Source: a bacterium (GTDB lineage Bacteria; 4484-113; JAFGCY01). From it: DNA of 52,961 nt. Made by a program: the position numbers and the translations under genes. The DNA lies in NCBI GenBank assembly GCA_020440605.1, contig JAGRNT010000023.1, positions 1 to 52,961 of the forward strand, given 5' to 3'. Shown piece after piece: positions 16,002 to 24,462 of this stretch (positions are counted from its first letter, which is position 1; every line of letters starts with the position of its first letter). The notes below the pieces were generated by a model. It was not told the DNA's origin and made no database searches. It saw nothing but the letters and a program-made list of their open reading frames with translations.

Positions 16002-16796
16002 TTGGAAATCCTCGACTACATCATTCTCGGCATCATCCAGGGCCTGACGGAATTCCTGCCCGTCAGTTCCAGCGGCCACCTCGTGCTGGCCCAGCAGATC
16101 CTGGGGATGAATCCGCAGGGCGTGACCACGGAGATCGTGCTGCATCTGGCAACGCTGATCAGCGTACTGGTGGTCTATGGCCGAGATCTGCTGGACCTGC
16201 TGCGGGAGAAGCGCTGGAATTACATCGGAGCATTGCTGCTTGCCACCATCGTTACTGCCGCCCTGGCTCTGCCCTTCAAGGACCGCATTGAAGCTCTGGT
16301 GGACGGTCCGCAGGCGGTGCACTATGTGGGGATCTGCCTGCTGGTCACCGCCTCGCTGCTGCTGCTCGCGGAGCTCATGGAGAAAAGACTCGGCGCGGTT
16401 CCGGGTCCGGATCCGCTGGCAACACCGGGCTGGGGCAGGGCACTGGCTGCGGGAGTGGCACAGGCCTGTGCAGTACTGCCCGGCATCAGCCGCAGCGGCA
16501 GCACTATCAGCAGCATGCTGTTGTATGGGCTCGACTATGGCAGGGCTGCGCGTTTTTCCTTCCTGCTGAGTGTGCCGGCAATCCTCGGTGCCGTGGTGCT
16601 GAGCTTGCCGGACATGGCGGCTGATACCGCCAGCGGGAATGTGCCGCTGCCGGCATTGCTGGCCGGGTTCGTCAGTGCCGCAGTCTGCGGCGTACTGGCG
16701 ATCCGCTTCCTGCTGGTGCTGCTGCGTCGCCGCCGTCTCTACTACTTCAGCATCTACTGCGCAGCGGTCGGACTCTGGGCATTACTGGGTGGCTGA
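16002..16796 (+). CDS. uppP: Undecaprenyl-diphosphatase (UppP/BacA)
   Basis: This integral membrane enzyme recycles undecaprenyl diphosphate to the monophosphate lipid carrier for cell-wall synthesis. Motif 1 is GLTEFLPVSSSGHLVL, directly after the start, and motif 2 is PGISRSGSTISSML. Several hydrophobic helices follow, as in the family. I use TTG 16002 (264 residues starting MEILDYIILGIIQGLTEF), which matches the usual UppP N-terminus and the position of the -10 box. Confidence 0.95.
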   Translation: MEILDYIILGIIQGLTEFLPVSSSGHLVLAQQILGMNPQGVTTEIVLHLATLISVLVVYGRDLLDLLREKRWNYIGALLLATIVTAALALPFKDRIEALVDGPQAVHYVGICLLVTASLLLLAELMEKRLGAVPGPDPLATPGWGRALAAGVAQACAVLPGISRSGSTISSMLLYGLDYGRAARFSFLLSVPAILGAVVLSLPDMAADTASGNVPLPALLAGFVSAAVCGVLAIRFLLVLLRRRRLYYFSIYCAAVGLWALLGG

Positions 16797-16807
16797 AGCG
16801 CTGCCGC

Positions 16808-16813
16808 TAGAAT
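16808..16813 (+). promoter_or_regulatory. -10 box TAGAAT of the VOC-family gene (leaderless)
   Basis: TAGAAT, 6 bases, GTG 16820. The whole promoter fits in the 23-base gap after uppP. Confidence 0.65.
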
Positions 16814-16819
16814 ACTGGC

Positions 16820-17269
16820 GTGGCAAACAGACCCGTCAGGCCAGTCGGCAGCATGCACATCCACCTTGCGGTTTCGGACATGAAGACGAGCATCGACTTC
16901 TACACGACCGTGCTGGGATTCTTCTATGACCACGGCTTGAAGGACATCGCCTGGCTGACGCGCTGCAACCTGATGCTGACGATCAGCCTCGGCACTCCGC
17001 CGTCGGATCCGCAGCACTACTTCGGCTGGGTCGTTGACAGCATGGAGGAGCTGGAAGAGCTGTATGAACACTTCTATCGGAAGCGCCAGCGCCTGAGCGC
17101 AGCTCCCAATCCGGAAGAGGGCCGCTACTACTTCTTCATCTACGACCCGGATGGCTATCCTGTCGTGATCTCATATGAGCGCATGGAGCATCCCTGGGGC
17201 CGCGGCGTCTGTTCCTGCGGGGAGCATCCTGAGCCTGAGGATCAGAACAGATCGGTCTCGAAGCCGTAG
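16820..17269 (+). CDS. VOC-family (glyoxalase/dioxygenase-like) protein
   Basis: The 149-residue product has a single vicinal-oxygen-chelate repeat pair. It starts with MHIHLAVSDMKTSIDFYTTVLGF (metal-ligand His) and ends with YFFIYDPDGYPVVISYE (Glu ligand), the classic VOC start and end blocks. Substrates range over glyoxalase, fosfomycin-thiol transfer and dioxygenases, and cannot be inferred here. A bacillithiol-dependent detoxification role is possible given bshA nearby, but speculative. The C-terminus adds a Cys-containing tail (RGVCSCGEHPEPED). It overlaps the convergent outer-membrane protein gene by 28 bases. Confidence 0.85.
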   Translation: MANRPVRPVGSMHIHLAVSDMKTSIDFYTTVLGFFYDHGLKDIAWLTRCNLMLTISLGTPPSDPQHYFGWVVDSMEELEELYEHFYRKRQRLSAAPNPEEGRYYFFIYDPDGYPVVISYERMEHPWGRGVCSCGEHPEPEDQNRSVSKP

Positions 17270-18357
17270 ATGTGGATGTCCTTGAAGCTTTGTCCGCTGC
17301 CGACGATCTCCGGCAGCAGGTCCTCGACCTCGGCGTAGTTGCCACGCAGGAAGGGCAGCTGCAGGCTCATCCCGAGCGTCGGCCGGCCATCAAAGCTGCC
17401 CCGCCGCAGGGCAAGGCCGTTGCCAATCTGCAGTTCGATGCCGTTCAGCAATCGCCTGCGCTTCGCGTTGCCGGTGTGGATCACGCCCAGCCCGGGCAGC
17501 TTGTCAAGCGTCTGTCCCTTGTCATTCTCCAGGATGTAATTCTCCTGCACTTCATCACTGGCCAGACAGAGCCAGGCCGTGGGGTGCAGGGCCCAGCCAC
17601 TGCGCTGCTGCTTCAGGCGGCTGGTGAACTCCGCATAGGCATTGCGTGATCCGTCAGCTTCAAGCAGGGTCCAGTCGTAATCCATCTTCAGTTCGCTCCG
17701 GCCGTAATCCAGACCGGGCCAGACCCGCGCCATGATCCCGGTCTGCTGGCCTTCACCCAGTCGCAGCCAGGCAATCCCGTAGTCGTCATCCTCAGCCGGA
17801 GTGAAGCGACTGAACTCGCGGCGCAGGGCAATCCCGCCGCGCAGGGGCAGGGCGGCTGAGGTGGCGAAGGCGTCCACGCTCTGCGTGCCCCAGTACTGTT
17901 CACGGGGGTAGCCGAGGGCACCATCCTGCGGGTGACCGCGGAAGTCGTAGCCCATTTCACCACTGAAGGTGAAGCCATGCGCGTAGGTTCCAACAGGCAG
18001 GCCGATCACCAGCGCCTGGCTGTCTCCGTCCAGCTGATCCCATTCGCTCTGGCCGCCCTCCGTACTGCCGGGGAAGTGCCGGGCGCTGTGGTTGTGCATC
18101 AGCCTCAGGCCACGGTATCCCGCCAGGGCTGCCGGGTTGGTGAAAACGGAGCTCGGGTCGCTGACAGCGGCAGCCGCGCCACCCATACCGAGCGGGCGGG
18201 CACTGAGCATCACGAACAGGTCCTGGTAGACGTTGTAGGCCCGAGCCGCATTGCCCATCAGGATCAGACCCAGCAGGCTGCAGATCAGCCCGATGCACAG
18301 CAGTCTGGCAACGCGGAGCATGCCGGTGCGGATCTGCTGCGGGTGGCCTGATGTCAT
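17242..18357 (-). CDS. PorV/FadL-like outer-membrane beta-barrel protein
   Basis: The 371-residue product has a signal peptide (about residues 10-38, ending GNAARAYN). It is followed by ARPLGMGGAAAAVSDPSSVFTNPAAL, the hallmark of the UPF0164/PorV and FadL-related barrels. The remainder alternates short strands with turns and ends in Phe (FETDLF), as outer-membrane proteins do for Bam recognition. PorV-like proteins serve as porins or secretion shuttles. No type 9 secretion genes are in view, so I do not assign that role. Start ATG 18357 is preceded eight bases upstream by TGTAAT. Confidence 0.82.
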   Translation of the reverse strand: MTSGHPQQIRTGMLRVARLLCIGLICSLLGLILMGNAARAYNVYQDLFVMLSARPLGMGGAAAAVSDPSSVFTNPAALAGYRGLRLMHNHSARHFPGSTEGGQSEWDQLDGDSQALVIGLPVGTYAHGFTFSGEMGYDFRGHPQDGALGYPREQYWGTQSVDAFATSAALPLRGGIALRREFSRFTPAEDDDYGIAWLRLGEGQQTGIMARVWPGLDYGRSELKMDYDWTLLEADGSRNAYAEFTSRLKQQRSGWALHPTAWLCLASDEVQENYILENDKGQTLDKLPGLGVIHTGNAKRRRLLNGIELQIGNGLALRRGSFDGRPTLGMSLQLPFLRGNYAEVEDLLPEIVGSGQSFKDIHIYGFETDLF

Positions 18358-18367
18358 AATCAGCAAT

Positions 18368-18373
18368 TACATT
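18368..18373 (+). promoter_or_regulatory. -10-like box TACATT of the lipid kinase gene (leaderless)
   Basis: TACATT, 7 bases, GTG 18381. It overlaps the probable minus-strand -10 (TGTAAT, 18371-18366) of the divergent barrel gene, so the two promoters would compete. Confidence 0.45.
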
Positions 18374-18380
18374 ACACCAG

Positions 18381-19280
18381 GTGGAAGGCTTGTCGAAGCT
18401 CAGCAACAACCGGCAGTTCGGGACGGCGCAGTGTCTCGCCATTCTTTCGCACACCCAGCTGATGCAGCTCGAGCGCTACCGGGAACTGCTGCCACAGGTC
18501 CTGCCCGGTGTGCAGATCATCTGCCCGGACAGTCTGGATGACATGCGGCGCATCGTCACCAACAGCCATTCCACGCATGAGCTGGTGCTGGTGATCGGCG
18601 GAGATGGCACGCTGAACCGGGTGCTGCAGCATGTGGACCTGCAGCGCCAGGTCCTGGCGATCCTGCCCTCCGGCACAGGCAACGACTTCGCCACATTCAT
18701 CGGTTTCCCCGCATCACTGGAAAAGCGCGTGGCGCATCTGCAGGACCTTGAAGCCCGGGAGACAGACTACGGCCTGATTGGCGACATCCGTTACATGAAC
18801 AGTGCCGGTTTCGGGATTGATACTGAAACACTGCAGGAACGCGAGCGCCGCCGCGGCATCATCCGCAGCAATTACAACCTGCTGTTCCTGCTGGCCCTGG
18901 CGAAGATGCGGACCAGCCAGCAGCGGATCACGGCCGGGGAGTTCAGTGAGAGCGGACACTTCTACTGGATCCTCGGGATGAACAGTGCACTGATCGGCGG
19001 TGGCACGAAGATTGCCCCGGATGCGCGGATTGACGACGGCCTGATTGACATGCTGCTGATCCGTGAGACATCCAAGTTCGACATGATCCGCCTGATGCCG
19101 GCTGCGATCAAGGGCCAGCACATCGGCAGCAGCATGGTGGAGTACCGCCAGGTGCCGGAGTTCAGAGTTGCCAGCGAGGATCCCGTGGCAGTGCTGGCAG
19201 CGGACGGCGAATGCTACGACTGGGGCAAAAGGGAAGTCAGCTTGCGCTGTGTGCCAGCAGGGCTGCGGATGCTGCGCTGA
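18381..19280 (+). CDS. Diacylglycerol/lipid kinase family protein (YegS/DagK-like)
   Basis: This is an ATP-dependent lipid kinase of the DAG-kinase catalytic superfamily. It has the nucleotide-binding motif VIGGDGTLNRVL, LPSGTGNDFATFIGFP, a central NSAGFGID, and the C-terminal beta-rich half with DGLIDMLLI and ADGECYD. Length is 299 residues from GTG 18381, typical of the family. Substrate (diacylglycerol, phosphatidylglycerol or other) cannot be told. It is convergent with the histidine kinase gene, with a 6-base gap. Confidence 0.88.
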   Translation: MEGLSKLSNNRQFGTAQCLAILSHTQLMQLERYRELLPQVLPGVQIICPDSLDDMRRIVTNSHSTHELVLVIGGDGTLNRVLQHVDLQRQVLAILPSGTGNDFATFIGFPASLEKRVAHLQDLEARETDYGLIGDIRYMNSAGFGIDTETLQERERRRGIIRSNYNLLFLLALAKMRTSQQRITAGEFSESGHFYWILGMNSALIGGGTKIAPDARIDDGLIDMLLIRETSKFDMIRLMPAAIKGQHIGSSMVEYRQVPEFRVASEDPVAVLAADGECYDWGKREVSLRCVPAGLRMLR

Positions 19281-19286
19281 ACCTGT

Positions 19287-20450
19287 TCAGCCTTCGCTGA
19301 CGGTTGGCAGGAAGATCCGCATCGCTGCTCCACCGAGTTCCTCTGAGTCCGCAACCTGTAGCAGACCGTTATGCAGCTTGACGATCTTGCTCGCGACACT
19401 CAGCCCCAGCCCAGTCGCACTGGCATTGCGGCTGGTCGTGAAGAATGGCTCAAAGATGCGCTCGCGGATCTCGGGAGGAATCCCCGGACCGCTGTCCTCG
19501 ATGCTGATGCAGACCCAGCTCATGTCGAGCACGGGCTGGCCGTCGCCGATCGGTGAGAGGTGGCTGACCGTGAGAATGATCTGGCCGTTCTTGCCCATGG
19601 CATTGCGCGCATTGACGAGCAGGCTGGCTATCGCCTGATCCAGACGGTGCCGGTCCAGCATCACATTGGCCTGGCTGAGGATGCGCATCTCCAGATGGAT
19701 GCGCTTGCTCAGCTGGAGCTGCAACATCGGCAGGGAATCCCGGAAGTAGCTGGCAACGTCGCTGCGCTTCAGCATATAGGGCATTTCGCGGCTGTAGCTG
19801 AGCAGCTGCTCGATCAGGTGTGCACCGCGCTCGATGCTGACGTCGATCGCCTTGGCGAAGCTGTGGATCTCCGACTCCTGCTCGGCTTCGTCCATGATCA
19901 GGCTGGTCATGCCCTTGATTCCGGTCAGCAGGTTGTTGAACTCATGAGCCACGCCATTGGCCAGGGTCTCGAGATTTTCCATCTTCTGGCTGCGGATCAG
20001 CTGCTGCTCCATCAGCTCCCCGCCAGCCATGTAGTCCGAGACGACGCAGATGATGCACTCGAGCTGTTCCACGCCCATGATCGGCTGGAGGTTCAGGAAC
20101 AGCTTCAGGGCGTCAGAGCTGCCGGAGCTGAAATGCGGATTGCGCTCTGGCACGTACTGCAGTCCCTGAATATCAACATAGCGGCCATTGAGAGCATTGC
20201 TGATGAGTTGGTCAGCGCCTGCCGCCCTGATCTGCGGATCATCACTGAAGCGGAATCCCAGTGGCTCCCAGTCAAAGCCGGGTTCCAGGCCGAACAGGCT
20301 GTTGAAGGATGCATTCGACAGCAGCACCTGGCCTTCAGGGGACCAGATCTGGGCCGGTTGTCGGAAAAGTGTGATGAATTGCCGGAGTTCACGCACTGCA
20401 AGCGAGAGTATACAGAGCGGTGCCGGTTGATTGGATATAATTACGGTCAT
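19287..20450 (-). CDS. PAS-containing sensor histidine kinase
   Basis: An N-terminal PAS-like region (about 25-140) is followed by a HisKA dimerisation helix with the phospho-accepting His169 in NGVAHEFNNLLTGI. The HATPase domain has SLLVNARNAM (N box), EDSGPGIP (G1), FEPFFTTSRNASATGLGLSVASKIV (F/G2), and a C-terminal GGAAMRIFLP. No transmembrane helix is seen, so it is cytosolic. No response regulator is adjacent. The 387-residue form starts at ATG 20450 and overlaps the prfB start on the other strand. GTG 20396 is a real alternative because it follows a TATACT box (20412-20407). Confidence 0.9.
   Translation of the reverse strand: MTVIISNQPAPLCILSLAVRELRQFITLFRQPAQIWSPEGQVLLSNASFNSLFGLEPGFDWEPLGFRFSDDPQIRAAGADQLISNALNGRYVDIQGLQYVPERNPHFSSGSSDALKLFLNLQPIMGVEQLECIICVVSDYMAGGELMEQQLIRSQKMENLETLANGVAHEFNNLLTGIKGMTSLIMDEAEQESEIHSFAKAIDVSIERGAHLIEQLLSYSREMPYMLKRSDVASYFRDSLPMLQLQLSKRIHLEMRILSQANVMLDRHRLDQAIASLLVNARNAMGKNGQIILTVSHLSPIGDGQPVLDMSWVCISIEDSGPGIPPEIRERIFEPFFTTSRNASATGLGLSVASKIVKLHNGLLQVADSEELGGAAMRIFLPTVSEG
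20436..20441 (+). promoter_or_regulatory. -10 box TATAAT of prfB (leaderless)
   Basis: TATAAT, 7 bases, ATG 20449. The box lies inside the extreme 5' coding region of the divergent kinase if that gene starts at 20450. Confidence 0.75.
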
Positions 20451-21580
20451 GCAACCTCATGAAATCCGCCAGGAACTGGCAAAGAACTCCGATCTCATCG
20501 CAGAAATGCGGAGGTATCTTTGACGTTGATTCACGCAGGACGCGCCTCGCAGAGCTGAGCGCGCGCCGTGAGGAGCCGGGTTTCTGGGATGATCACAAGT
20601 CTTCCGCTGAGGTAAGCCAGGAGATCAGTTCTCTCAGCGGCGTGGTGGATGCCTTCGACGATGCCACGCAGTCTCTGGAGGACCTTAACGGTCTCTGGGA
20701 GATCTATCAGGAAGAGGCGATTGAGGAAGGCAGCGCGGAATACCAGGAACTGGTTGAGGAGCTGCGCGGTCTGACAAGGAAGCTTGACCGGCTCGAAATC
20801 GAATCCCTGCTTGACGGCGAATACGACAACCAGCCCGCCATCGTCACCATCCAGGCTGGCGCAGGTGGCGTTGATTCGGCTGACTTCGCGGAAATCCTTT
20901 TCAGGATGTACAGCATGTGGGCCCGGGCTGAGCGCCTGGAGATCGATGTGCTGGATGAGCGCCGTGCCGAGGAGGCGGGCGTGCAGATGATCAACTTCCG
21001 GGTCAGCGGCCGGCATGCCTTCGGCTACATGAAGGTCGAAAACGGAGTGCACCGCCTGGTACGCATTTCGCCATTTGACAATGCCCACAAACGGCACACG
21101 AGCTTCGCGAATGTCGGTGTGATTCCGGAAATTCCGGCAAACCTTGAAGTCGAGATCAACGAGGACGATATCCGCATGGATGTGTTCCGTTCATCCGGAG
21201 CCGGTGGCCAGCATGTGAACAAGACCAACTCGGCCGTGCGTCTGACTCATGTACCGACGGGAATCGTGGTTTCCTGCCAGAACCAGCGCAGCCAGCATCA
21301 GAACCGTGACGTGGCGATGCTGCAGCTCAAGAGCAAGCTGGTGGCCCTGATGCTGGAACTGCACAAGGAGCGTGTGGAGGATCTGCGCGGTGTGCAGGCC
21401 GACATCGCCTGGGGGAACCAGATCCGCAACTACGTGCTGCATCCCTATCAGATGATCAAGGATCTGCGCACGGGTATGGAAACGAGCAATACACAGAAGA
21501 CGCTCGATGGAGACCTTTCGGAATTCATCTGGGCAGGACTGCGCTGGATGCGCAAGCAGCGCGGCGATGCGCCGGGCTAG
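20449..21580 (+). CDS. prfB: Peptide chain release factor 2, with programmed +1 frameshift
   Basis: RF2 terminates translation at UGA and UAA. Frame 0 runs ATG 20449 to TGA 20521-20523 (24 residues, MQPHEIRQELAK...MRRYL). Translation shifts +1 at CTT-TGA-C and continues as DVDSRRTRLAEL to 21580, giving 376 residues. The stop-codon recognition motif SPF (VRISPFDNAHKRHTS) and the catalytic GGQ (SSGAGGQHVNKTNSAVRL) are intact. This autoregulation depends on RF2 abundance. It is notable beside a selenocysteine system that also uses UGA. A start at 20459, in the shifted frame only, is not the true N-terminus. Confidence 0.97.
20510..20524 (+). promoter_or_regulatory. RF2 programmed +1 frameshift site
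   Basis: GGAGG (20510-20514), three bases, then CTT TGA C (20518-20524). It reproduces the classical arrangement: an internal Shine-Dalgarno element, slippery Leu codon, UGA, and C. The +1 product continues with Asp (GAC at 20522). Confidence 0.95.
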
Positions 21581-21627
21581 ACTGGGAATGGGTCGTGGGA
21601 TGTGCAATCCACGACGAGAGGGTAGCA

Positions 21628-22155
21628 ATGAACAGTGACAGACGTGATTTCCTGCAGAAGGCGGGACTGCTGGTGGCCGGCGCGAGCCTGCTTGACATTG
21701 CGCGCAGCTCGACTGCCCTGGCTCAGGAACCAGGCAAGGATGACGAGCCGAAGGACAAGCAGCCCAGCCAGAAGGAGATCGACGCCGCTGCCAAGGGTGA
21801 GTGGATCGCCGTGCTTGGCAAGGTCAAGGACCTGAATGAGAAGGAGCCGGTGCTGGTCAAGGCTGTCTTCCTCGACAGCCTCGGCAATGAGCAGGGGGAC
21901 GAGAAGATCTTCGTGCGTTGGGTCAAGATCAATGAGGACACCGGCCGCTGGATCATCAAGGGGGCTACCTGCACCCATCTCAAGTGCACCATCGAGTTCA
22001 CTCCGGGCGCAGACCGCTTCGTCTGCCCCTGTCACGGCAGTGAATACGACCTTGAGGGAGAAGTGCTGAAGCGTCCGTCCCGCAAGCCGCTGAAGGATTA
22101 CAGCGAGCACTCCTTCGAGGACGGCGGGATGCTGAAACTGAGGCGCAACAGCTAG
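21628..22155 (+). CDS. Rieske [2Fe-2S] protein with Tat signal
   Basis: The 175-residue product has a twin-arginine signal (SDRRDFLQKAGLLVAGASLL), a charged linker, and a Rieske domain. That domain has box 1 CTHLKC and box 2 CPCHGSEYD, which supply two Cys and two His ligands plus the disulfide cysteines of quinol-oxidising (bc1/b6f-type) proteins. Start ATG 21628 follows GAGAGGG. An earlier in-frame start at 21595 would break the signal peptide. No cytochrome b gene is adjacent, so its complex is unknown. Confidence 0.9.
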   Translation: MNSDRRDFLQKAGLLVAGASLLDIARSSTALAQEPGKDDEPKDKQPSQKEIDAAAKGEWIAVLGKVKDLNEKEPVLVKAVFLDSLGNEQGDEKIFVRWVKINEDTGRWIIKGATCTHLKCTIEFTPGADRFVCPCHGSEYDLEGEVLKRPSRKPLKDYSEHSFEDGGMLKLRRNS

Positions 22156-22161
22156 CGGGAG

Positions 22162-22995
22162 CTAACTGCCATTCCTGCCTGATCTCAGCTCGCGGCCGCA
22201 GCCCGTGCAGAACTCATTCACGCGCAGGTTGGCGCGTCCGCAGTAGTGGCAGTAGAAGTAGTTGCCGCGCAGGGCCTGCAGTGGATTCTGGATCGGGCTC
22301 GGGCGGCGGAAGCTGCTGAGCTTCTGCGCACGGCTGACCATCACAAGTGCAATCACCCAGTTGATGATGATGATCACCAGGCATCCGGACAGCATTGCAA
22401 AACTCTGTGATTCCGGCACGAGCTCCACGGCGAAGGCGAAATAGTCATAGGCACCATGCCACAAGGTCGCCAGCAGCAGGCCGGTGTAAACCAGCAGGCG
22501 CGGCGGGCGCCCGGTATTGCCGAAGCGTGCCAGACCGAGGTAGTAGCCCATCATCACGGCCCAGAGCGTATGCCCGGGGACGGCCAGGATCGCGCGCAGA
22601 ACGGCCACCGCCAGACCGTCTGACCCACTGAAGAATACGTAGGCGATGTTCTCAAGAGTGGCAAAGCCGAGGCTGATGGCAACCATGTAGATGATGCCGT
22701 CGTAGACCTCGTCGTAGCTTTTGTGCTTCTCGACGTAGAGCCTGAAGAGCCAGAGCTTGCTGACTTCCTCCGGCAGTGCCACCAGCAGGAAGGCATTAAT
22801 GGCAACACCGGCCAGACCGGCTTCCGGAGGCATCTGATAAATCGATTCCAGGGCTATCGCGGGAATCACCGAGAGCATGCCGAGGAAGAACACCTGGACC
22901 ACGCGGCTGAGGCTTTCCCGCTCATGCAGGTCGCGAACATAGAAGAAGTGCATCAGCAGCAGGGTCGGGCCGATTGCCAGCGCAAACAGGGTCAT
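22162..22995 (-). CDS. PrsW-family intramembrane protease with C-terminal zinc ribbon
   Basis: This multi-pass membrane protein of 277 residues has the PrsW/CAAX-like glutamic protease motifs: LPEEVSKLW, GFATLENIAYV, PGHTLWAVMMGYYLG and WHGAYDYFAFAV. Known PrsW proteins cleave anti-sigma factors in the membrane. The C-terminal 35 residues form a double-CxxC zinc ribbon (CHYCGRAN...CTGCGREL). This appears to be an extra regulatory or binding module compared with the best-known members. No anti-sigma/sigma pair is visible nearby. It is convergent with the Rieske gene (6-base gap). Confidence 0.85.
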   Translation of the reverse strand: MTLFALAIGPTLLLMHFFYVRDLHERESLSRVVQVFFLGMLSVIPAIALESIYQMPPEAGLAGVAINAFLLVALPEEVSKLWLFRLYVEKHKSYDEVYDGIIYMVAISLGFATLENIAYVFFSGSDGLAVAVLRAILAVPGHTLWAVMMGYYLGLARFGNTGRPPRLLVYTGLLLATLWHGAYDYFAFAVELVPESQSFAMLSGCLVIIIINWVIALVMVSRAQKLSSFRRPSPIQNPLQALRGNYFYCHYCGRANLRVNEFCTGCGRELRSGRNGS

Positions 22996-23037
22996 GCCTG
23001 TTCGCGCCTTGCAGCGGGACTGGGCAGGGGCATGGTC

Positions 23038-24372
23038 CTAGACCGTGTTGCCGTCGGGCTGGCCCGGAGCCGCCGGAACCACATTGAGACTGTCCGCACT
23101 TGGATCGGAAGTGCGCAACGTCGTCACGACCAGCGGTCCATCACCGGCACCTACTGGGATCTTCGCCGTGATCTGGGTGTTGGTCCAGGTCACAACCTCC
23201 AGCGGCAGGTCATTCAGGGTGATCTCGTCGCTGCCGTCCTTGATTCCGAATCCAGTGCCCGTTATGACGATGGTGTCACCGACTACGACTTCCAGATCGC
23301 TGATGCTGTCGATAACAGGTAGCGGGATGTTCTCCACGCTCAGTGGCCCGGCCATCGTACTCGGGATGCCTTCTGAGGAACCGTCAGTGGGGCGGACCCA
23401 GTAATACTTGCCCGGCAGGGGATCACCGAGTGCAAATTCGAAGCTGAGGTGCTGCGTGCTCTTGCTGGCGAAGTTCAGGGCCTCGGAGAGCGGCGGTGTG
23501 CCGCCCAGGTTGCCAAGCAGAGTGCTGCCGGGACCGTTGGCACCGCCCGTGGCGGGATAGTCGCTTTCCAGATCAGAGGTGTAGATGTTGTAGCCGCCGC
23601 TCACGCTGTTGCCGATATTGGCACCGAGCGGGGTGATGTCACTGATGTTGATGTTGCCATTCTCGTCGCCATCGACCTGCCACTCAACGTCTGCGATGTC
23701 GAAGGGTTCTCCAGGCACGGGGCTGACGGTGTTGAGCTTCACCCCGAGCTGGGTGATGTCGGCGACGTTGACCTCGCCGTTCTGGTCGTAGTCGCCGCGG
23801 TTGCGGTAGAACCACTCGAGCTTGCCCGTGGTGATGCTGCCCTGCAGTTCCGGCACGCTGTGAGCGGCCTTGGGAGGAGCGCTGGCAATCCGTTCGCCGG
23901 ACATGGCCTGGCGGCGGAAGCTGACGGTCAGAAGCTCGGCATCGCCGTCAATCCCGTGGCTGTCGAACGGCTGCATGTGTGCATAGTGCACTGTTCCGGG
24001 CATGCTGAGCTTGGAGAGTTCAAGCAGGTTCTCATCCGGAAGCTGCTTCTCGAGACGTCCGCTGCGCCTGATGCCAACGGGTGTGTAGAGGCTGGAATCA
24101 TAACTGATCTCAATGCAGAGAGCACGGAGGTTGTCAGCATCACTGACGCTGAGCACACTTTCCACGAACTCCCCGCGCGAGCTGCTGCGAATGCTGAAGT
24201 CTGCGTTGCTGTCAGCTCCGAGGAAACTCTCGTCGTAGACCTTCAGTTCCAGCATGGGAAGAACTTCGGGGTTATAAGCAACGGGAAGCTGACCACCGCC
24301 GCCACAGGCCGTGGCGGTCAGGCTGATCAACAGAGCACCGGCCGGCAGGGAGAGAGTGCGCAGAACATTCAT
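23038..24372 (-). CDS. Lipoprotein with cohesin-like, dockerin-like and IPT/TIG domains
   Basis: The 444-residue product has a lipobox signal (LISLTATACGGGG), so it is anchored in a membrane. Residues about 40-165 look like a cohesin/Ig-like domain. Next come two dockerin-type calcium loops: YDQNGEVNVADITQLG and DGDENGNINISDITPLG. A third region contains YYWVRPTDG. The C-terminal 90 residues form an IPT/TIG Ig-like domain (VVVGDTIVITGTGFG). Partners are unknown. Its start lies 90 bases downstream of the PKD lipoprotein gene, and the two share the C-terminal IPT domain plus a Pro/Gly tail, so they are probably cotranscribed. Confidence 0.82.
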   Translation of the reverse strand: MNVLRTLSLPAGALLISLTATACGGGGQLPVAYNPEVLPMLELKVYDESFLGADSNADFSIRSSSRGEFVESVLSVSDADNLRALCIEISYDSSLYTPVGIRRSGRLEKQLPDENLLELSKLSMPGTVHYAHMQPFDSHGIDGDAELLTVSFRRQAMSGERIASAPPKAAHSVPELQGSITTGKLEWFYRNRGDYDQNGEVNVADITQLGVKLNTVSPVPGEPFDIADVEWQVDGDENGNINISDITPLGANIGNSVSGGYNIYTSDLESDYPATGGANGPGSTLLGNLGGTPPLSEALNFASKSTQHLSFEFALGDPLPGKYYWVRPTDGSSEGIPSTMAGPLSVENIPLPVIDSISDLEVVVGDTIVITGTGFGIKDGSDEITLNDLPLEVVTWTNTQITAKIPVGAGDGPLVVTTLRTSDPSADSLNVVPAAPGQPDGNTV

Positions 24373-24462
24373 GTGTTTCCACTTCGCTCAGTTTTGTAGC
24401 AGCGGAATACACCGCGGCCCGGGCTGATTCTAGCACAGCCGTACATGCAGGCTGGCGGGAGA

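Noticed and set aside
19276..19291. GCTGAA/TTCAGC inverted repeat between the convergent lipid kinase and histidine kinase genes as a terminator
   Set aside because: The stem is only 6 bp and has no T run on either strand.
19560..20462. A 300-codon frame antisense to the histidine kinase
   Set aside because: The kinase on the other strand has all catalytic boxes. The antisense product has no recognisable domain.
23449..24399. Plus-strand 316-codon frame opposite the dockerin-like lipoprotein
   Set aside because: The minus-strand product has a lipobox, calcium loops and an IPT domain. The plus frame is Ala/Val-rich noise.
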